Source: Pasteurellaceae bacterium (GTDB lineage: Bacteria; Pseudomonadota; Gammaproteobacteria; Enterobacterales; Pasteurellaceae). From it: a stretch of DNA of 64,000 bases. The position numbers and the translations under genes were made by a program. Shown here piece after piece: positions 41,492 to 51,045 of this stretch. Numbering within the stretch: position 1 is the first letter of the stretch; every line of letters begins with the position of its first letter. Where the stretch lies: contig CAAEJV010000033.1 in NCBI GenBank assembly GCA_900756155.1, forward strand, positions 149,991 to 213,990, given 5' to 3'. A model generated the notes under the pieces. It had not been told where the DNA came from, did not search any database, and was given only the letters and a program-made list of their open reading frames with translations.

Positions 41492-42039
41492 ATGTACAAC
41501 AAATTGCCACCCGTTTAATGCAAGATGAAGTGGTCGCCTATCCTACTGAAGCAGTATTCGGTTTGGGCTGTAATCCGCTAAGTGAAAGTGCGGTCAGAAA
41601 ATTACTTAATTTAAAACAACGTCCAATTGAAAAAGGCCTTATTTTAGTCGCGCCGAGCTTGCATTTTTTACAGCCCTTTGTTGATTTCTCCCATTTATCA
41701 GACAAACAACTTTCACGCTTACAGGCACAATACGATCATCCAATCACCTGGGTGGTACCGGCTAAGACAGAGGTTCCACATTTCCTGACGGGGCTATTTA
41801 ATAGCATTGCGGTGCGTTTATGTACTCATCCTGCCGTCAAAGCCTTATGCGAAGAAACAGGCTTTGCTCTGACCTCAACCAGCGCCAACTTAACCGGTCA
41901 ATCACCTTGCCGCAGCGCAGATGCCGTGCGTTCCCAATTTGGGGCGGATTTTCCCGTGCTTGATGAAGCTGTCGGTCAAGCACAAAATCCATCGGAAATT
42001 CGCGATTTGCTCACAAACCAACTTTTCAGACAAGGATAA
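41488..42039 (+). CDS. tsaC: Threonylcarbamoyl-AMP synthase TsaC
   Basis: The 183-residue enzyme makes threonylcarbamoyl-AMP for the t6A37 modification of ANN-decoding tRNAs. YrdC/Sua5 fold landmarks: YPTEAVFGLGCNP, LKQRPIEKGLIL, HPITWVVPA and TSTSANLTGQ. It starts in an ATGA overlap with yrdD and is followed by aroE after three bases. One USS near 41588. Confidence 0.95.
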   Translation: MNVQQIATRLMQDEVVAYPTEAVFGLGCNPLSESAVRKLLNLKQRPIEKGLILVAPSLHFLQPFVDFSHLSDKQLSRLQAQYDHPITWVVPAKTEVPHFLTGLFNSIAVRLCTHPAVKALCEETGFALTSTSANLTGQSPCRSADAVRSQFGADFPVLDEAVGQAQNPSEIRDLLTNQLFRQG

Positions 42040-42042
42040 GAT

Positions 42043-42861
42043 ATGCAGCACTATGCCGTTTGGGGCAATCCGATTGCTCAAAGTAAATCTCCGTTAATTC
42101 ATTGCTTATTTGCCACACAAACCCAGCAAACGATGGAATATGTTGCCAAATTAGGTGACCTTGAGAATTTTGAGCAGCAATTACAGGCCTTTTTTGCTAA
42201 AGGGGCACAAGGTTGCAATATCACCGCACCATTTAAGGAACGCGCCTATGCACTCGCTGAAGAACATAGCGAACGGGCAAAACTGGCAGAAGCCTGTAAT
42301 ACATTAAAAAAATTGTCTAACGGCAAACTCTATGCGGATAACACGGACGGCATTGGTTTAGTGACGGATTTACAACGTTTAGGTTGGATTCAGCCACAAC
42401 AACGCATTTTAATTTTAGGTGCCGGTGGAGCAACCAAGGGGGTATTACTGCCTTTATTGGAAGCACAACAGCAAATTGTCTTGGCTAACCGCACCCTAGA
42501 AAAAGCACAACAACTGGCAAATAAGTTCAAGCCTTACGGCACAATTGAAGCTGTCGCGATGGATGCAATTCCCGCGCAAACCTACGATTTAGTGATCAAT
42601 GCAACTTCGGCCGGATTAAGCGGACATACCGCCGCTGTTGATGGATCAATCTTATCGTTGTCCCGCGCCTGTTATGACATGCAATATGCCAAAGGTAGTG
42701 ACACGCCTTTTATTGCCTACTGCAAATCCTTAGGTCTGAATAATGTCAGCGATGGTTTTGGTATGTTGGTGGCGCAAGCTGCCCATTCATTCCATTTGTG
42801 GCGCGGGGTGATGCCTGATTTTATCGCAATCTATGAACAACTCAAAAAGGATATGGCATGA
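42043..42861 (+). CDS. aroE: Shikimate dehydrogenase
   Basis: The 272-residue NADPH enzyme reduces 3-dehydroshikimate. Motifs: GNPIAQSKSPLIH, the catalytic Lys in APFKERA, NTDGIGLV with Asp, and the cofactor loop GAGGATKG plus NRT. Overlaps tag by four bases (ATGA). Confidence 0.96.
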   Translation: MQHYAVWGNPIAQSKSPLIHCLFATQTQQTMEYVAKLGDLENFEQQLQAFFAKGAQGCNITAPFKERAYALAEEHSERAKLAEACNTLKKLSNGKLYADNTDGIGLVTDLQRLGWIQPQQRILILGAGGATKGVLLPLLEAQQQIVLANRTLEKAQQLANKFKPYGTIEAVAMDAIPAQTYDLVINATSAGLSGHTAAVDGSILSLSRACYDMQYAKGSDTPFIAYCKSLGLNNVSDGFGMLVAQAAHSFHLWRGVMPDFIAIYEQLKKDMA

Positions 42862-43409
42862 GTACAAGATGCCCTTGGGTGGGCGAACTTCCGATTTATA
42901 TCGACTACCACGATAAGGAATGGGGTAAACCACAATTTGATAGCCAAAAACTGTTTGAGAAAATCTGTTTAGAAGGACAACAGGCGGGGCTTTCCTGGAT
43001 TACTGTATTGAAAAAACGTGAAGCCTATCGGGCTGCATTCCATCAATTTGATCCTGCCAAAATCGCGCAAATGACCGAACAGGATATTGATCGTTGTATG
43101 GAAAATGCCGGACTTATTCGCCATCGGGCAAAACTGGAAGCCATTGTAAAAAATGCTAAAGCCTATCTAGCCATGGAAAAGTGCGGTGAAAATTTCAGTG
43201 ATTTTGTGTGGTCGTTTGTGAATCATCAACCGATTATCAATGATGTCCCCGATATTTCTGTGGTGCCCGCTAGAACTGAAATCTCAAAAGCAATGTCAAA
43301 AGCGTTGAAGAAACGTGGTTTTATCTTTGTTGGGGAAACCACATGTTATGCCTTTATGCAATCTATGGGGTTAGTTAACGACCATATAAATGGCTGTTGT
43401 TGTAAGTGA
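42858..43409 (+). CDS. tag: DNA-3-methyladenine glycosylase I
   Basis: The 183-residue base-excision enzyme removes 3-methyladenine. It has the Tag features: CPWVGELPIYIDYHDKEWG with Cys and His zinc ligands at the start, EGQQAGLSWITVLKKRE, and the C-terminal NDHINGCCC with the other zinc His and Cys. Last gene of the yheS-yrdD-tsaC-aroE-tag group; lptD starts 47 bases on, possibly from its own promoter. Confidence 0.95.
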   Translation: MSTRCPWVGELPIYIDYHDKEWGKPQFDSQKLFEKICLEGQQAGLSWITVLKKREAYRAAFHQFDPAKIAQMTEQDIDRCMENAGLIRHRAKLEAIVKNAKAYLAMEKCGENFSDFVWSFVNHQPIINDVPDISVVPARTEISKAMSKALKKRGFIFVGETTCYAFMQSMGLVNDHINGCCCK

Positions 43410-43455
43410 TATTCCAGTATAATCCCCCTAATTTCATCTGAATAAGAACTGAATT

Positions 43456-45798
43456 ATGAATAAAAAATATACCTTAATTTCAATCTCAATTCTGACCGCA
43501 CTTTATAGTCAACAAAGTTTGGCCGATCTGCATTCTCAATGTTTGCTTGGTGTGCCTCATTTTACTGGTGAGGTCGTGAAAGGTGATGCCAATAATTTGC
43601 CAGTTTATATTGAAGCAGATAAAGCAGAGATTAATCAGCCAACTCAGGCAATTTATCAAGGCAATGTGGATTTGAAACAAGGAAACCGCCATTTGGTAGG
43701 GAATTCAGTTGAAGTCAAGCAAACAGGTGAGGGCAATCAAACTCAACGCTGGGCTTATTTGCGAGGCGGATTTGATTACAAAGATAATCAAATTAATCTA
43801 TTAGGTAATGATGCGAGTTTTAATTTAGATAGCAAAAACGGTAACGTCACCGATGCTGACTACCAACTTGTAGGACGTCAAGGTCGCGGTAAAGCACAAG
43901 AAATTGAGTTAGGTGATAATTATCGCGTAATGAAAAACGCGACATTTACCTCTTGTTTGCCAGATGATAATGCCTGGGCGGTGGATGCCTCTGAGATCCG
44001 TCAGCACATCAAAGAAGAATATGCTGAATTTTGGCATGCACGTTTTAAAGTATTAGGTGTGCCAGTATTCTATACTCCTTATCTACAATTACCGATTGGT
44101 GATCGTCGTCGTTCAGGTTTATTAATGCCAACAGTCGGTCATTCTAGCCGTGATGGTTATTGGTATAAACAACCAATTTATTGGAACATTGCACCAAATT
44201 ACGATGCCACATTTGCACCAAAATATATGTCTCGTCGTGGCTGGCAATTAAATGGTGAATTCCGTTATTTAACACCTGTTGGTGAAGGTAAACTTGCGGG
44301 AGAATATTTAGGACGTGATCGTTATGATGAATATACTAGCGATAGCCGTAAGCGTCATTTATTCTATTGGAACCATACTTCCTCTTTTCTTGAAAATTGG
44401 CGTTTAAATGTTGATTACACTAAGGTAAGTGATAAACGTTATTTTACTGATTTTGATTCCGATTATGGTAGCAGTACTGATGGTTACGCGAACCAATATG
44501 CTCGTATTGCTTACTATAAACCAAATTACAACTTTGCGATTTCTGCGCGTCAATTCCAAATTTTTGATGAAGTTTCTGTGGGGCCTTACCGTGCAATGCC
44601 ACAAATCGACTTTAATTATTACAAAAATGATTTGGCGAACGGTTGGGTAGATTTCAAGTTGTTCTCACAAGCAGTACGTTTTGATAATGATAGTACCTTG
44701 ATGCCGACAGCATGGCGTTTTCATGTTGAACCAAGCTTGTCTACAGCAATGTCAAATAAATACGGAAACTTGAATATTGAAACCAAACTTTATGCAACGC
44801 ATTACAATCAGAAGAAAGGCTCTTCTTCTGCTGCAGAAGAGGTACAAAAATCCGTAAATCGTGTATTGCCACAATTAAAAGTAGATTTACAAACAGTTTT
44901 AGTCACCAACAAAACTTTATTTGATGGCTATACACAAACACTGGAACCACGCGCACAATACTTATATCGACCATATAAGGATCAAAGCAATATTGGTTCT
45001 AAGTTAGTTAATGACTATCTTGGCTTTGGTTATGATTCCGCTTTAGTTCAGCAAGATTATTATTCATTATTCCGCGATCGTCGTTATAGTGGTTTAGACC
45101 GTATTTCATCTGCTAACCAGATAACGCTTGGTGGTACAACTCGTCTTTATGATAAAAATGCCGATGAGCGTTTTAATTTCTCAGCAGGGCAAATTTATTA
45201 TTTAACCGCCTCCAGAATTGATGATAATCCAAGTAATCGTACACCAAAATCCTCTTCTTCTTGGGCATTAGAATCTAACTGGAAAATTAGTAATAAATGG
45301 AATTGGCGTGGTAGCTATCAATATGATACGTTGCTAGATAAAGCCTCATTGGCGAATAGCAGTTTGGAATTTAACCCGATGAAGAATAATCTGATTCAGT
45401 TAAATTATCGCTATGCGAGCAAAGAGTACATCAACCAAAACTTGGGTGCGTCTGCTAACCGTTACCAACAAGATATTAAACAGGTTGGTGTTGTAGCAGC
45501 ATGGGAAGTATCAGATAACTGGGCGCTTGTCGGAAAATACTATCAAGATATTGCATTGAAAAAACCGGTTGAGCAATATGTGGGGGTGCAATATAACTCG
45601 TGCTGCTGGTCTTTAGGCGTTGGAGCAAGACGTTATGTGACGAGTCGCCAAAATCAACGTAATGATCAAGTGGTTTATGACAACAGCGTTGGTGTCACCT
45701 TTGAATTACGTGGTTTAGGTGAAAATGATCACCAAAGTGGTATCGAAGATATGCTGAAGAAAGGTAAACTTCCTTATATTCAAGCATTTAGCTTATAG
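43456..45798 (+). CDS. lptD: LPS-assembly outer-membrane protein LptD
   Basis: The 780-residue protein inserts lipopolysaccharide into the outer leaflet with LptE. It has a signal peptide (cleaved near 23), an N-terminal OstA/jellyroll periplasmic domain (about 40-165) and a large beta barrel. Four cysteines used for disulfide maturation are present: C29, one in FTSCLPDD, and the CC pair in NSCCWS near the C-terminal strands. Signal-peptide codons LTALY hold a USS (43495-43503). Confidence 0.95.
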   Translation: MNKKYTLISISILTALYSQQSLADLHSQCLLGVPHFTGEVVKGDANNLPVYIEADKAEINQPTQAIYQGNVDLKQGNRHLVGNSVEVKQTGEGNQTQRWAYLRGGFDYKDNQINLLGNDASFNLDSKNGNVTDADYQLVGRQGRGKAQEIELGDNYRVMKNATFTSCLPDDNAWAVDASEIRQHIKEEYAEFWHARFKVLGVPVFYTPYLQLPIGDRRRSGLLMPTVGHSSRDGYWYKQPIYWNIAPNYDATFAPKYMSRRGWQLNGEFRYLTPVGEGKLAGEYLGRDRYDEYTSDSRKRHLFYWNHTSSFLENWRLNVDYTKVSDKRYFTDFDSDYGSSTDGYANQYARIAYYKPNYNFAISARQFQIFDEVSVGPYRAMPQIDFNYYKNDLANGWVDFKLFSQAVRFDNDSTLMPTAWRFHVEPSLSTAMSNKYGNLNIETKLYATHYNQKKGSSSAAEEVQKSVNRVLPQLKVDLQTVLVTNKTLFDGYTQTLEPRAQYLYRPYKDQSNIGSKLVNDYLGFGYDSALVQQDYYSLFRDRRYSGLDRISSANQITLGGTTRLYDKNADERFNFSAGQIYYLTASRIDDNPSNRTPKSSSSWALESNWKISNKWNWRGSYQYDTLLDKASLANSSLEFNPMKNNLIQLNYRYASKEYINQNLGASANRYQQDIKQVGVVAAWEVSDNWALVGKYYQDIALKKPVEQYVGVQYNSCCWSLGVGARRYVTSRQNQRNDQVVYDNSVGVTFELRGLGENDHQSGIEDMLKKGKLPYIQAFSL

Positions 45799-45808
45799 TG
45801 AAATGAAT

Positions 45809-45832
45809 AAAGGCTACCGAAAGGTAGCCTTT
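45809..45832 (+). terminator. Terminator of lptD
   Basis: AAAGGCTACC and GGTAGCCTTT, ten-base stem with GAAA tetraloop and a T run, just after the lptD stop. Confidence 0.93.
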
Positions 45833-45882
45833 TTGTTTAGAAGCACGGTTAAAAAAGATGACGATTTTTGACCGCACTTTGC

Positions 45883-46770
45883 TTATTTTTTTCGTTTTGC
45901 TCGAGGATGGGCTTGATCATACACTTCTGCAAGATGTTGGAAGTTTAAATGCGTATAAATTTGCGTGGTGGATAAATTACTGTGCCCTAAAAGCTCTTGA
46001 ACGGCACGCAAATCTGAACTTGCTTCCAACATGTGAGTGGCAAACGAGTGACGTAGTTTATGTGGGTTGAGATGGCTATTTAATCCTTGGCGAATACCCC
46101 AGGTTTCCATTCGCTTTTGAATTGAACGGTGCGTGAGACGATTTCCCTGCTGGCTCACAAAAAGGGCGTCATCTTTTGGATTAAATAAAGGGCGTACTTT
46201 CAACCATTGCTGAATTGCATGAGAAGCATAGCGTCCAAAAGGCACAATACGTTCTTTGTTCCCTTTACCAATCACTCTGACTTCACGTACACGCGTGTTA
46301 ATGCTATTAAGGTTTAAACCTTGCAATTCAGATAAGCGAAGCCCTGAACTATACATCAATTCCATCATGGCGTGATCACGCAAATCAATGGGATCCTTGC
46401 TGTCATTTGAGAGTAATTTTTGGACCTGTTCAGCATCAATATTTTTCGGTAAATGCTTGCCTTGTTTGGGCGCAGAGATGCCTGTTGCTGGATTGACTTT
46501 CATTTGCCCTTGTTGGACAAGATAGCTGAAGAACTGACGAAGAGCAGACAAACGTAATGCTAAGCTCTTTTCTTTTAAACCTTGCTTACGGCTTTCCGCC
46601 AAAATAAGACGAACCACACTTGGATTCACTTGCTGCCAGTGCTGAATACCTTTTTCAGCGAGAATCGCTAAAATGGCATCCAGTTGATGTTGATAATTGG
46701 TGAGCGTATGCGGGCTTACTTGGCGTTCAATTCGCAAGTAATCCCAATATTGATTAAGAAGTGTATGCAT
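45883..46770 (-). CDS. xerC: Tyrosine recombinase XerC
   Basis: The 295-residue recombinase resolves chromosome dimers at dif with XerD and FtsK. Core-binding SAM-like N-terminal domain (about 1-85) and catalytic domain with Arg in SSGLRLSELQGL, Lys in GKGNKER, HKLRHSFATH, and the tyrosine in LGHSNLSTTQIYTH. XerC rather than XerD by the sequence around QVSPHTLTNYQ and by the partner gene. No dif site in the window. A USS follows its stop. Confidence 0.93.
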   Translation of the reverse strand: MHTLLNQYWDYLRIERQVSPHTLTNYQHQLDAILAILAEKGIQHWQQVNPSVVRLILAESRKQGLKEKSLALRLSALRQFFSYLVQQGQMKVNPATGISAPKQGKHLPKNIDAEQVQKLLSNDSKDPIDLRDHAMMELMYSSGLRLSELQGLNLNSINTRVREVRVIGKGNKERIVPFGRYASHAIQQWLKVRPLFNPKDDALFVSQQGNRLTHRSIQKRMETWGIRQGLNSHLNPHKLRHSFATHMLEASSDLRAVQELLGHSNLSTTQIYTHLNFQHLAEVYDQAHPRAKRKK

Positions 46771-47204
46771 TAGAGAGTTAATTCAAACAAACTTTTTTTC
46801 GTGTTTAGCTTAAATCCTTCGCGTTCTAAAATATTCTGTTGAGCTTGACTCAATTCCGCTACTAAACGGTTAGATTGTGTATAACGGACAAATTCTTTTG
46901 CTTTAGAAATAAGGGCTGTATAAATGTCGGCTTGATGTTTATCTTCCTTAACAAAAATATCAGTTAATTGCCAATAGCGTTGTAGTTGTAAAGAAGATAA
47001 GCGAGGATAAAGTTGAACAAAACCAATCGCCTGTGCATTTTCGTTTACAGCAACAAAAAACATGCTTTCATTAAAACGCATACGATTTGTTAGAAAGGTT
47101 AAAGTGCGGTCAGGATTTTCACTCATTCCGTTGGCAAGTCGATAGGCTTCAAAGAGTGGAGCAAGCACTTCTATATTCCATTGTTCGGCTTTGAAAATTT
47201 TCAT
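46770..47204 (-). CDS. GNAT-family N-acetyltransferase
   Basis: The 144-residue product has the acetyl-CoA fold: VNENAQAIGFVQLYP strand, a TDIFVKEDKHQADIYTALISKAK helix region and a C-terminal EREGF motif. Substrate unknown. Its stop overlaps the xerC start (TAATG), so they are cotranscribed. One USS near 47102. Confidence 0.85.
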   Translation of the reverse strand: MKIFKAEQWNIEVLAPLFEAYRLANGMSENPDRTLTFLTNRMRFNESMFFVAVNENAQAIGFVQLYPRLSSLQLQRYWQLTDIFVKEDKHQADIYTALISKAKEFVRYTQSNRLVAELSQAQQNILEREGFKLNTKKSLFELTL

Positions 47205-47403
47205 TGTTACCAGACCTATTTTCCGTTTATTTATAAAATTGGTTATTTTTTATCGGTTCCGTACAGTAGATTGTAGCTTTTTAGCACAAAATAATCATCA
47301 TTTCCCCAAAAAAATTTTCAAAATGTGATTTTGCACAAAGAAATCTGTTCAAAGTTTGGTATAGTAAACACACTTTTTATTTATTCAATATGGAGAAACA
47401 AAA

Positions 47404-48171
47404 ATGGCACGTCGTCCTTTAGTGATGGGTAACTGGAAATTAAACGGTTCCAAAGCCTTTACCAAAGAATTAATCGAAGGATTAAAAGCTGAATTACAAG
47501 GTGTAACAGGTTGTGATGTGGCAATTGCCCCACCTGTTATGTACTTAGGTACAGCTGAAGCGGCACTTGCAGGCAGCAAAATTGCTTTAGGTGCACAAAA
47601 CGTTGATGTGAATGTTAAAGGTGCTTTCACCGGCGATATTTCAACTGAAATGTTAAAAGATTTTGGTGCAAAATACATCATTATCGGTCACTCTGAGCGT
47701 CGTACTTACCATAAAGAAAGCGACGAATTCGTAGCGAAAAAATTTGGTGCATTAAAAGAAGCAGGTTTAGTGCCAGTATTATGTATTGGTGAAACTGAAG
47801 CTGAAAACGAAGCAGGCAAAACGGAAGAAGTATGTGCGCGTCAAATTGATGCAGTCATCAATGCATTAGGTGTAGAAGCATTTAATGGTGCAGTGATTGC
47901 TTACGAACCAATTTGGGCAATCGGCACGGGTAAATCAGCAACTCCAGCACAAGCACAAGCTGTTCACGCATTTATTCGTGGCCACATCGCAGCAAAATCA
48001 CAAGCGGTAGCAGATCAAGTGATTATTCAATATGGCGGTTCAGTAAATGATGCTAACGCAGCAGAATTATTCACTCAACCGGATATCGATGGTGCATTAG
48101 TGGGCGGTGCTTCACTTAAAGCGCCTGCATTTGCGGTAATCGTGAAAGCAGCGGCTGCAGCGAAAAACTAA
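47404..48171 (+). CDS. tpiA: Triose-phosphate isomerase
   Basis: The 255-residue TIM barrel interconverts DHAP and GAP. Catalytic Lys in GNWKLNG, His in GHSERR, Glu in AYEPIWAIGTG, and the GGSVNDANA phosphate loop. Gap upstream is 199 bases with no second gene. Followed by a USS-pair terminator. Confidence 0.97.
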   Translation: MARRPLVMGNWKLNGSKAFTKELIEGLKAELQGVTGCDVAIAPPVMYLGTAEAALAGSKIALGAQNVDVNVKGAFTGDISTEMLKDFGAKYIIIGHSERRTYHKESDEFVAKKFGALKEAGLVPVLCIGETEAENEAGKTEEVCARQIDAVINALGVEAFNGAVIAYEPIWAIGTGKSATPAQAQAVHAFIRGHIAAKSQAVADQVIIQYGGSVNDANAAELFTQPDIDGALVGGASLKAPAFAVIVKAAAAAKN

Positions 48172-48192
48172 TTTTTCTTGTCTTAAAGAAAT

Positions 48193-48225
48193 AAAAAAGT
48201 GCGGTTAATTTTGACCGCACTTTTT
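48193..48225. terminator. USS-pair terminator between tpiA and the LPS glucosyltransferase
   Basis: AAAAAAGTGCGGT and ACCGCACTTTTT form a long stem with an 8-nt loop, between convergent genes. Confidence 0.9.
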
Positions 48226-48233
48226 GTTTTTGA

Positions 48234-48992
48234 TTAATGCTGATTACGCTCCCACAAATCAGCATACTTCACAAAGGTGGAATGAGCGGAAAGTACTGCA
48301 AGCAGGAAGCCTTGTTTTCCATCTAAGAAACCGGCTTTTAAAATGTACATTTTGACAAAGCAACCAATAGCATGACTGACACCTTGCCATAATGTTGCCT
48401 TTTTGCCTTTGGCTTGGCGTTGATCTGCCCAAGCTTTGGCGTAGCCTGCGGATTTTACCAAATAGTGATGAATACTTTTGTAGGTGAAATGCTCCAGATC
48501 GCCAGTTAATTTCTGTACCTTCGTATTTTCAGGATAAACCACTTTTTCATGTACGAGAGAATCATTATATCCCGCATAATTTGTGCGGTATAAACGCACT
48601 ACATAATCAGGATACCAACCTGAATGGCGAATTTCGCGCCCAAACACTTCACTTACACGAGGAATATCATAAACCGTATTTGGCGTATCTTGGTGAACTG
48701 CTTGTTGAATGGATTCTCGAAGTTGAGGTGTGACACGTTCATCGGCATCTAGCCACAAAACATAATCGCTGGTGACATATTGTTGTGCACGTTGGCGTTG
48801 TTTGCCAAAACCTGGCCAATCAGGATGCAAATAAAATTTTGCACCATATTGTTCCGCAATTTCTTGGGTGTTATCGGTACTGCCCGAATCAACAATAATG
48901 ATTTCATCTACCCAATCTTTTACCGTATCAAGACATTGAGCAAGATCTGCCGCTTCATTTTTGACAATCATGGCAACGCTAATTGTTGGCAT
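48234..48992 (-). CDS. lgtF: LPS core heptose beta-glucosyltransferase (LgtF/WaaE, GT2)
   Basis: The 252-residue family-2 glycosyltransferase has the N-terminal SVAMIVKNEAADL, DEIIIVDSGSTDNT and WLDADERVT (metal-binding DxD) motifs and a C-terminal hydrophobic amphipathic helix. In Haemophilus, LgtF adds glucose to heptose I of the LPS inner core. It sits head-to-head with waaA (KDO transferase), 62 bases apart, consistent with a core-assembly role. Confidence 0.87.
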   Translation of the reverse strand: MPTISVAMIVKNEAADLAQCLDTVKDWVDEIIIVDSGSTDNTQEIAEQYGAKFYLHPDWPGFGKQRQRAQQYVTSDYVLWLDADERVTPQLRESIQQAVHQDTPNTVYDIPRVSEVFGREIRHSGWYPDYVVRLYRTNYAGYNDSLVHEKVVYPENTKVQKLTGDLEHFTYKSIHHYLVKSAGYAKAWADQRQAKGKKATLWQGVSHAIGCFVKMYILKAGFLDGKQGFLLAVLSAHSTFVKYADLWERNQH

Positions 48993-49054
48993 ATTTTGAT
49001 CCTTTTTTTTGCTATACTAGCTGAAGTTTTTGTAAGTATAACCGAATTTATTTT

Positions 49055-50350
49055 ATGTGGCGTTTTTTTTATACCTGCCTGATGTACTTGATTCAGCCTT
49101 TTGTGCTGTTCTTCATGTTGCTACGAAGTCTCAAGGCTCCGAATTATCGTAAGCGTTTAGGCGAACGATATGGTATTTATGCGAATCTTGCTAAGCCCGT
49201 GCAAGATGGGATCGTCATTCATGCTGCATCAGTCGGTGAAGTGATTGCTGCTACACCGTTAGTAAAACGCATTCAGAAAGACTATCCTTACTTACCGATC
49301 ACATTCACAACAGTCACGCCAACAGGCTCTGAGCGCGTAAAAGCGGCGTTCGGGGAAACTGTGACGCATTGTTATTTGCCTTACGATTTACCTTGTGTCA
49401 TCAATCGTTTTATTGATTTTATTCAACCTAAAGTATTCATCGTCATTGAAACGGAACTTTGGCCAAATTTGATTGATTGTTTGGCACATCGACATATTCC
49501 TTTCATTGTGGCGAATGCTCGTCTTTCTGCACGTTCAGCGAGACGTTATGGCAAAGTCAAACAACATCTACAACGAATGTTTTCTCAAATCACCTTGATT
49601 GCACCGCAAGATAGTATTAGTGGAAAGCGTTATTTAGCGTTAGGTTATGAAAAAGATCGTCTGCAATTAACCGGCAATATTAAATATGATCTTGTGGTCA
49701 GTGATGAATTACTTAAAGACATTGAAGCACTTCATGAAAGCTGGGCGAAAGATCGTCAGATTTGGATTGCCGCGAGCACCCATGAAGGGGAAGAAGAGCT
49801 TATTTTACAAGCGCATCATTTGTTACTAAAAAAACATCCAAACTTATTGTTATTGCTGGTGCCTCGCCATCCTGAGCGCTTTAATCCGGTGGCGGATTTA
49901 ATTGAAAAAGCTAATTTTAACTTTATTCGTCGTTCAACAGGTGAGATTCCTTCAGAGAATACCCAAGTGATTCTAGGCGATACCATGGGCGAGTTGATGT
50001 TGATGTATGGCATTTCAGATATTGCCTTTGTCGGCGGAAGTTTGGTTAAACATGGTGGACATAATCCGCTTGAACCTTTAGCGTTTAAATTACCCGTTGT
50101 GAGTGGAAAGCATACATTTAATTTCCCTGAAGTTTTTACCTCGTTGTTAGAGGTGCAAGGTGTGTTGCAAATCAACTCCACAGAGAAAGCGTTGGCAGAG
50201 ATTATTGATAAGTTATTGAATTCAAAAGAAGCGCGTCAGCGTTTAGGCAATGCAGGCTACGAGGTATTAATTGAAAATCGTGGTGCATTACAGCGTCTTT
50301 TAGATTTGCTTTATCCTTATTTAACCAATATTTCGGAGAACCATAAATGA
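49055..50350 (+). CDS. waaA: 3-deoxy-D-manno-octulosonic acid transferase
   Basis: The 431-residue inner-membrane GT30 enzyme adds Kdo to lipid A. N-terminal membrane anchor (about 2-22), the GEVIAATPLVKRIQ motif with Glu, and the KHGGHNPLEPLA donor-binding motif in the C-terminal half. In Haemophilus it is monofunctional. Overlaps coaD by four bases (ATGA). Confidence 0.93.
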   Translation: MWRFFYTCLMYLIQPFVLFFMLLRSLKAPNYRKRLGERYGIYANLAKPVQDGIVIHAASVGEVIAATPLVKRIQKDYPYLPITFTTVTPTGSERVKAAFGETVTHCYLPYDLPCVINRFIDFIQPKVFIVIETELWPNLIDCLAHRHIPFIVANARLSARSARRYGKVKQHLQRMFSQITLIAPQDSISGKRYLALGYEKDRLQLTGNIKYDLVVSDELLKDIEALHESWAKDRQIWIAASTHEGEEELILQAHHLLLKKHPNLLLLLVPRHPERFNPVADLIEKANFNFIRRSTGEIPSENTQVILGDTMGELMLMYGISDIAFVGGSLVKHGGHNPLEPLAFKLPVVSGKHTFNFPEVFTSLLEVQGVLQINSTEKALAEIIDKLLNSKEARQRLGNAGYEVLIENRGALQRLLDLLYPYLTNISENHK

Positions 50351-50823
50351 CAAGCGTAATTTACCCAGGCACGTTTGACCCAATTACCAACGGGCATTTA
50401 GATATTATTGCACGAAGTGCGGTCATTTTCCCGAAAGTTTTTGTTGCGGTTGCGAATAGTCCGAGCAAAAAGCCGTTGTTTTCATTGGAAGAACGTGTTG
50501 AGCTGGTGCGTCAATCGGTCGCTCATTTGCCCAATGTGGAAGTATTTGGATTCTCTGATTTACTCGCGAATGAAATCAAAGCGAAAAAGATTACCGCCAT
50601 TATTCGTGGCGTGCGTACAACGACGGACTTCGAATATGAATTACAACTGGCCGCGTTAAACCGTTTATTAACCGATGGTGTGGATAGTTTATTTTTCCCA
50701 CCAACAGAAAAATGGGCGTTTGTGTCTTCCACGATTGTACGAGAAATTTATTTGCATCATGGGGACGTGAAAGAACTGGTGCCGGAAGCCGTTTATTTAG
50801 CCTTAAAAGCACGTCGTGAATGA
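50347..50823 (+). CDS. coaD: Phosphopantetheine adenylyltransferase
   Basis: The 158-residue enzyme makes dephospho-CoA. It has the nucleotidyl-transferase TNGH in PGTFDPITNGHLDI and SSTIVREI at about 128. Overlaps waaA and the following lipoprotein gene by four bases each. One USS near 50415. Confidence 0.96.
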   Translation: MTSVIYPGTFDPITNGHLDIIARSAVIFPKVFVAVANSPSKKPLFSLEERVELVRQSVAHLPNVEVFGFSDLLANEIKAKKITAIIRGVRTTTDFEYELQLAALNRLLTDGVDSLFFPPTEKWAFVSSTIVREIYLHHGDVKELVPEAVYLALKARRE

Positions 50824-51032
50824 AAAAAACACTTCTAATTTTAACCGCACTTTTAGCGTTAACCGGTTGTGGTACGGTAGTGAAATTAATCGATCCATCG
50901 GAAAAATACACGCCTTACGCAGGTGCGGCTTATGATTTAGAGATGGCACAAAAATGGGGCTTACCTATTTTAGATTTGCCACTGTCATTTTTATTAGATA
51001 CCGCATTGTTGCCTTATGCGTGGTCAAATTAA
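50820..51032 (+). CDS. YceK/YidQ-family lipoprotein
   Basis: The 70-residue protein has a lipoprotein signal, lipobox LTGC at about residue 17, and a family pattern: GTVVKLIDPSEKYTPYAGAAYDLE, then LDLPLSFLLDTALLPYAW. YceK/YidQ (DUF1375) proteins are short lipoproteins of unknown function. Coupled to coaD by ATGA overlap and 13 bases before rep. USS at 50844-50852 codes for TAL in the signal. Confidence 0.85.
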   Translation: MKKTLLILTALLALTGCGTVVKLIDPSEKYTPYAGAAYDLEMAQKWGLPILDLPLSFLLDTALLPYAWSN

Positions 51033-51045
51033 TTTGCATTAAGAT

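Noticed and set aside
45883..46770. XerC as a phage or island integrase
   Set aside because: Length, motifs and the coupled GNAT gene are those of the housekeeping XerC.
49001..49066. T8 tracts near the lgtF and waaA starts as phase-variation repeats
   Set aside because: Short homopolymers in AT-rich DNA; no long tetranucleotide repeat as in phase-variable Haemophilus LPS genes.
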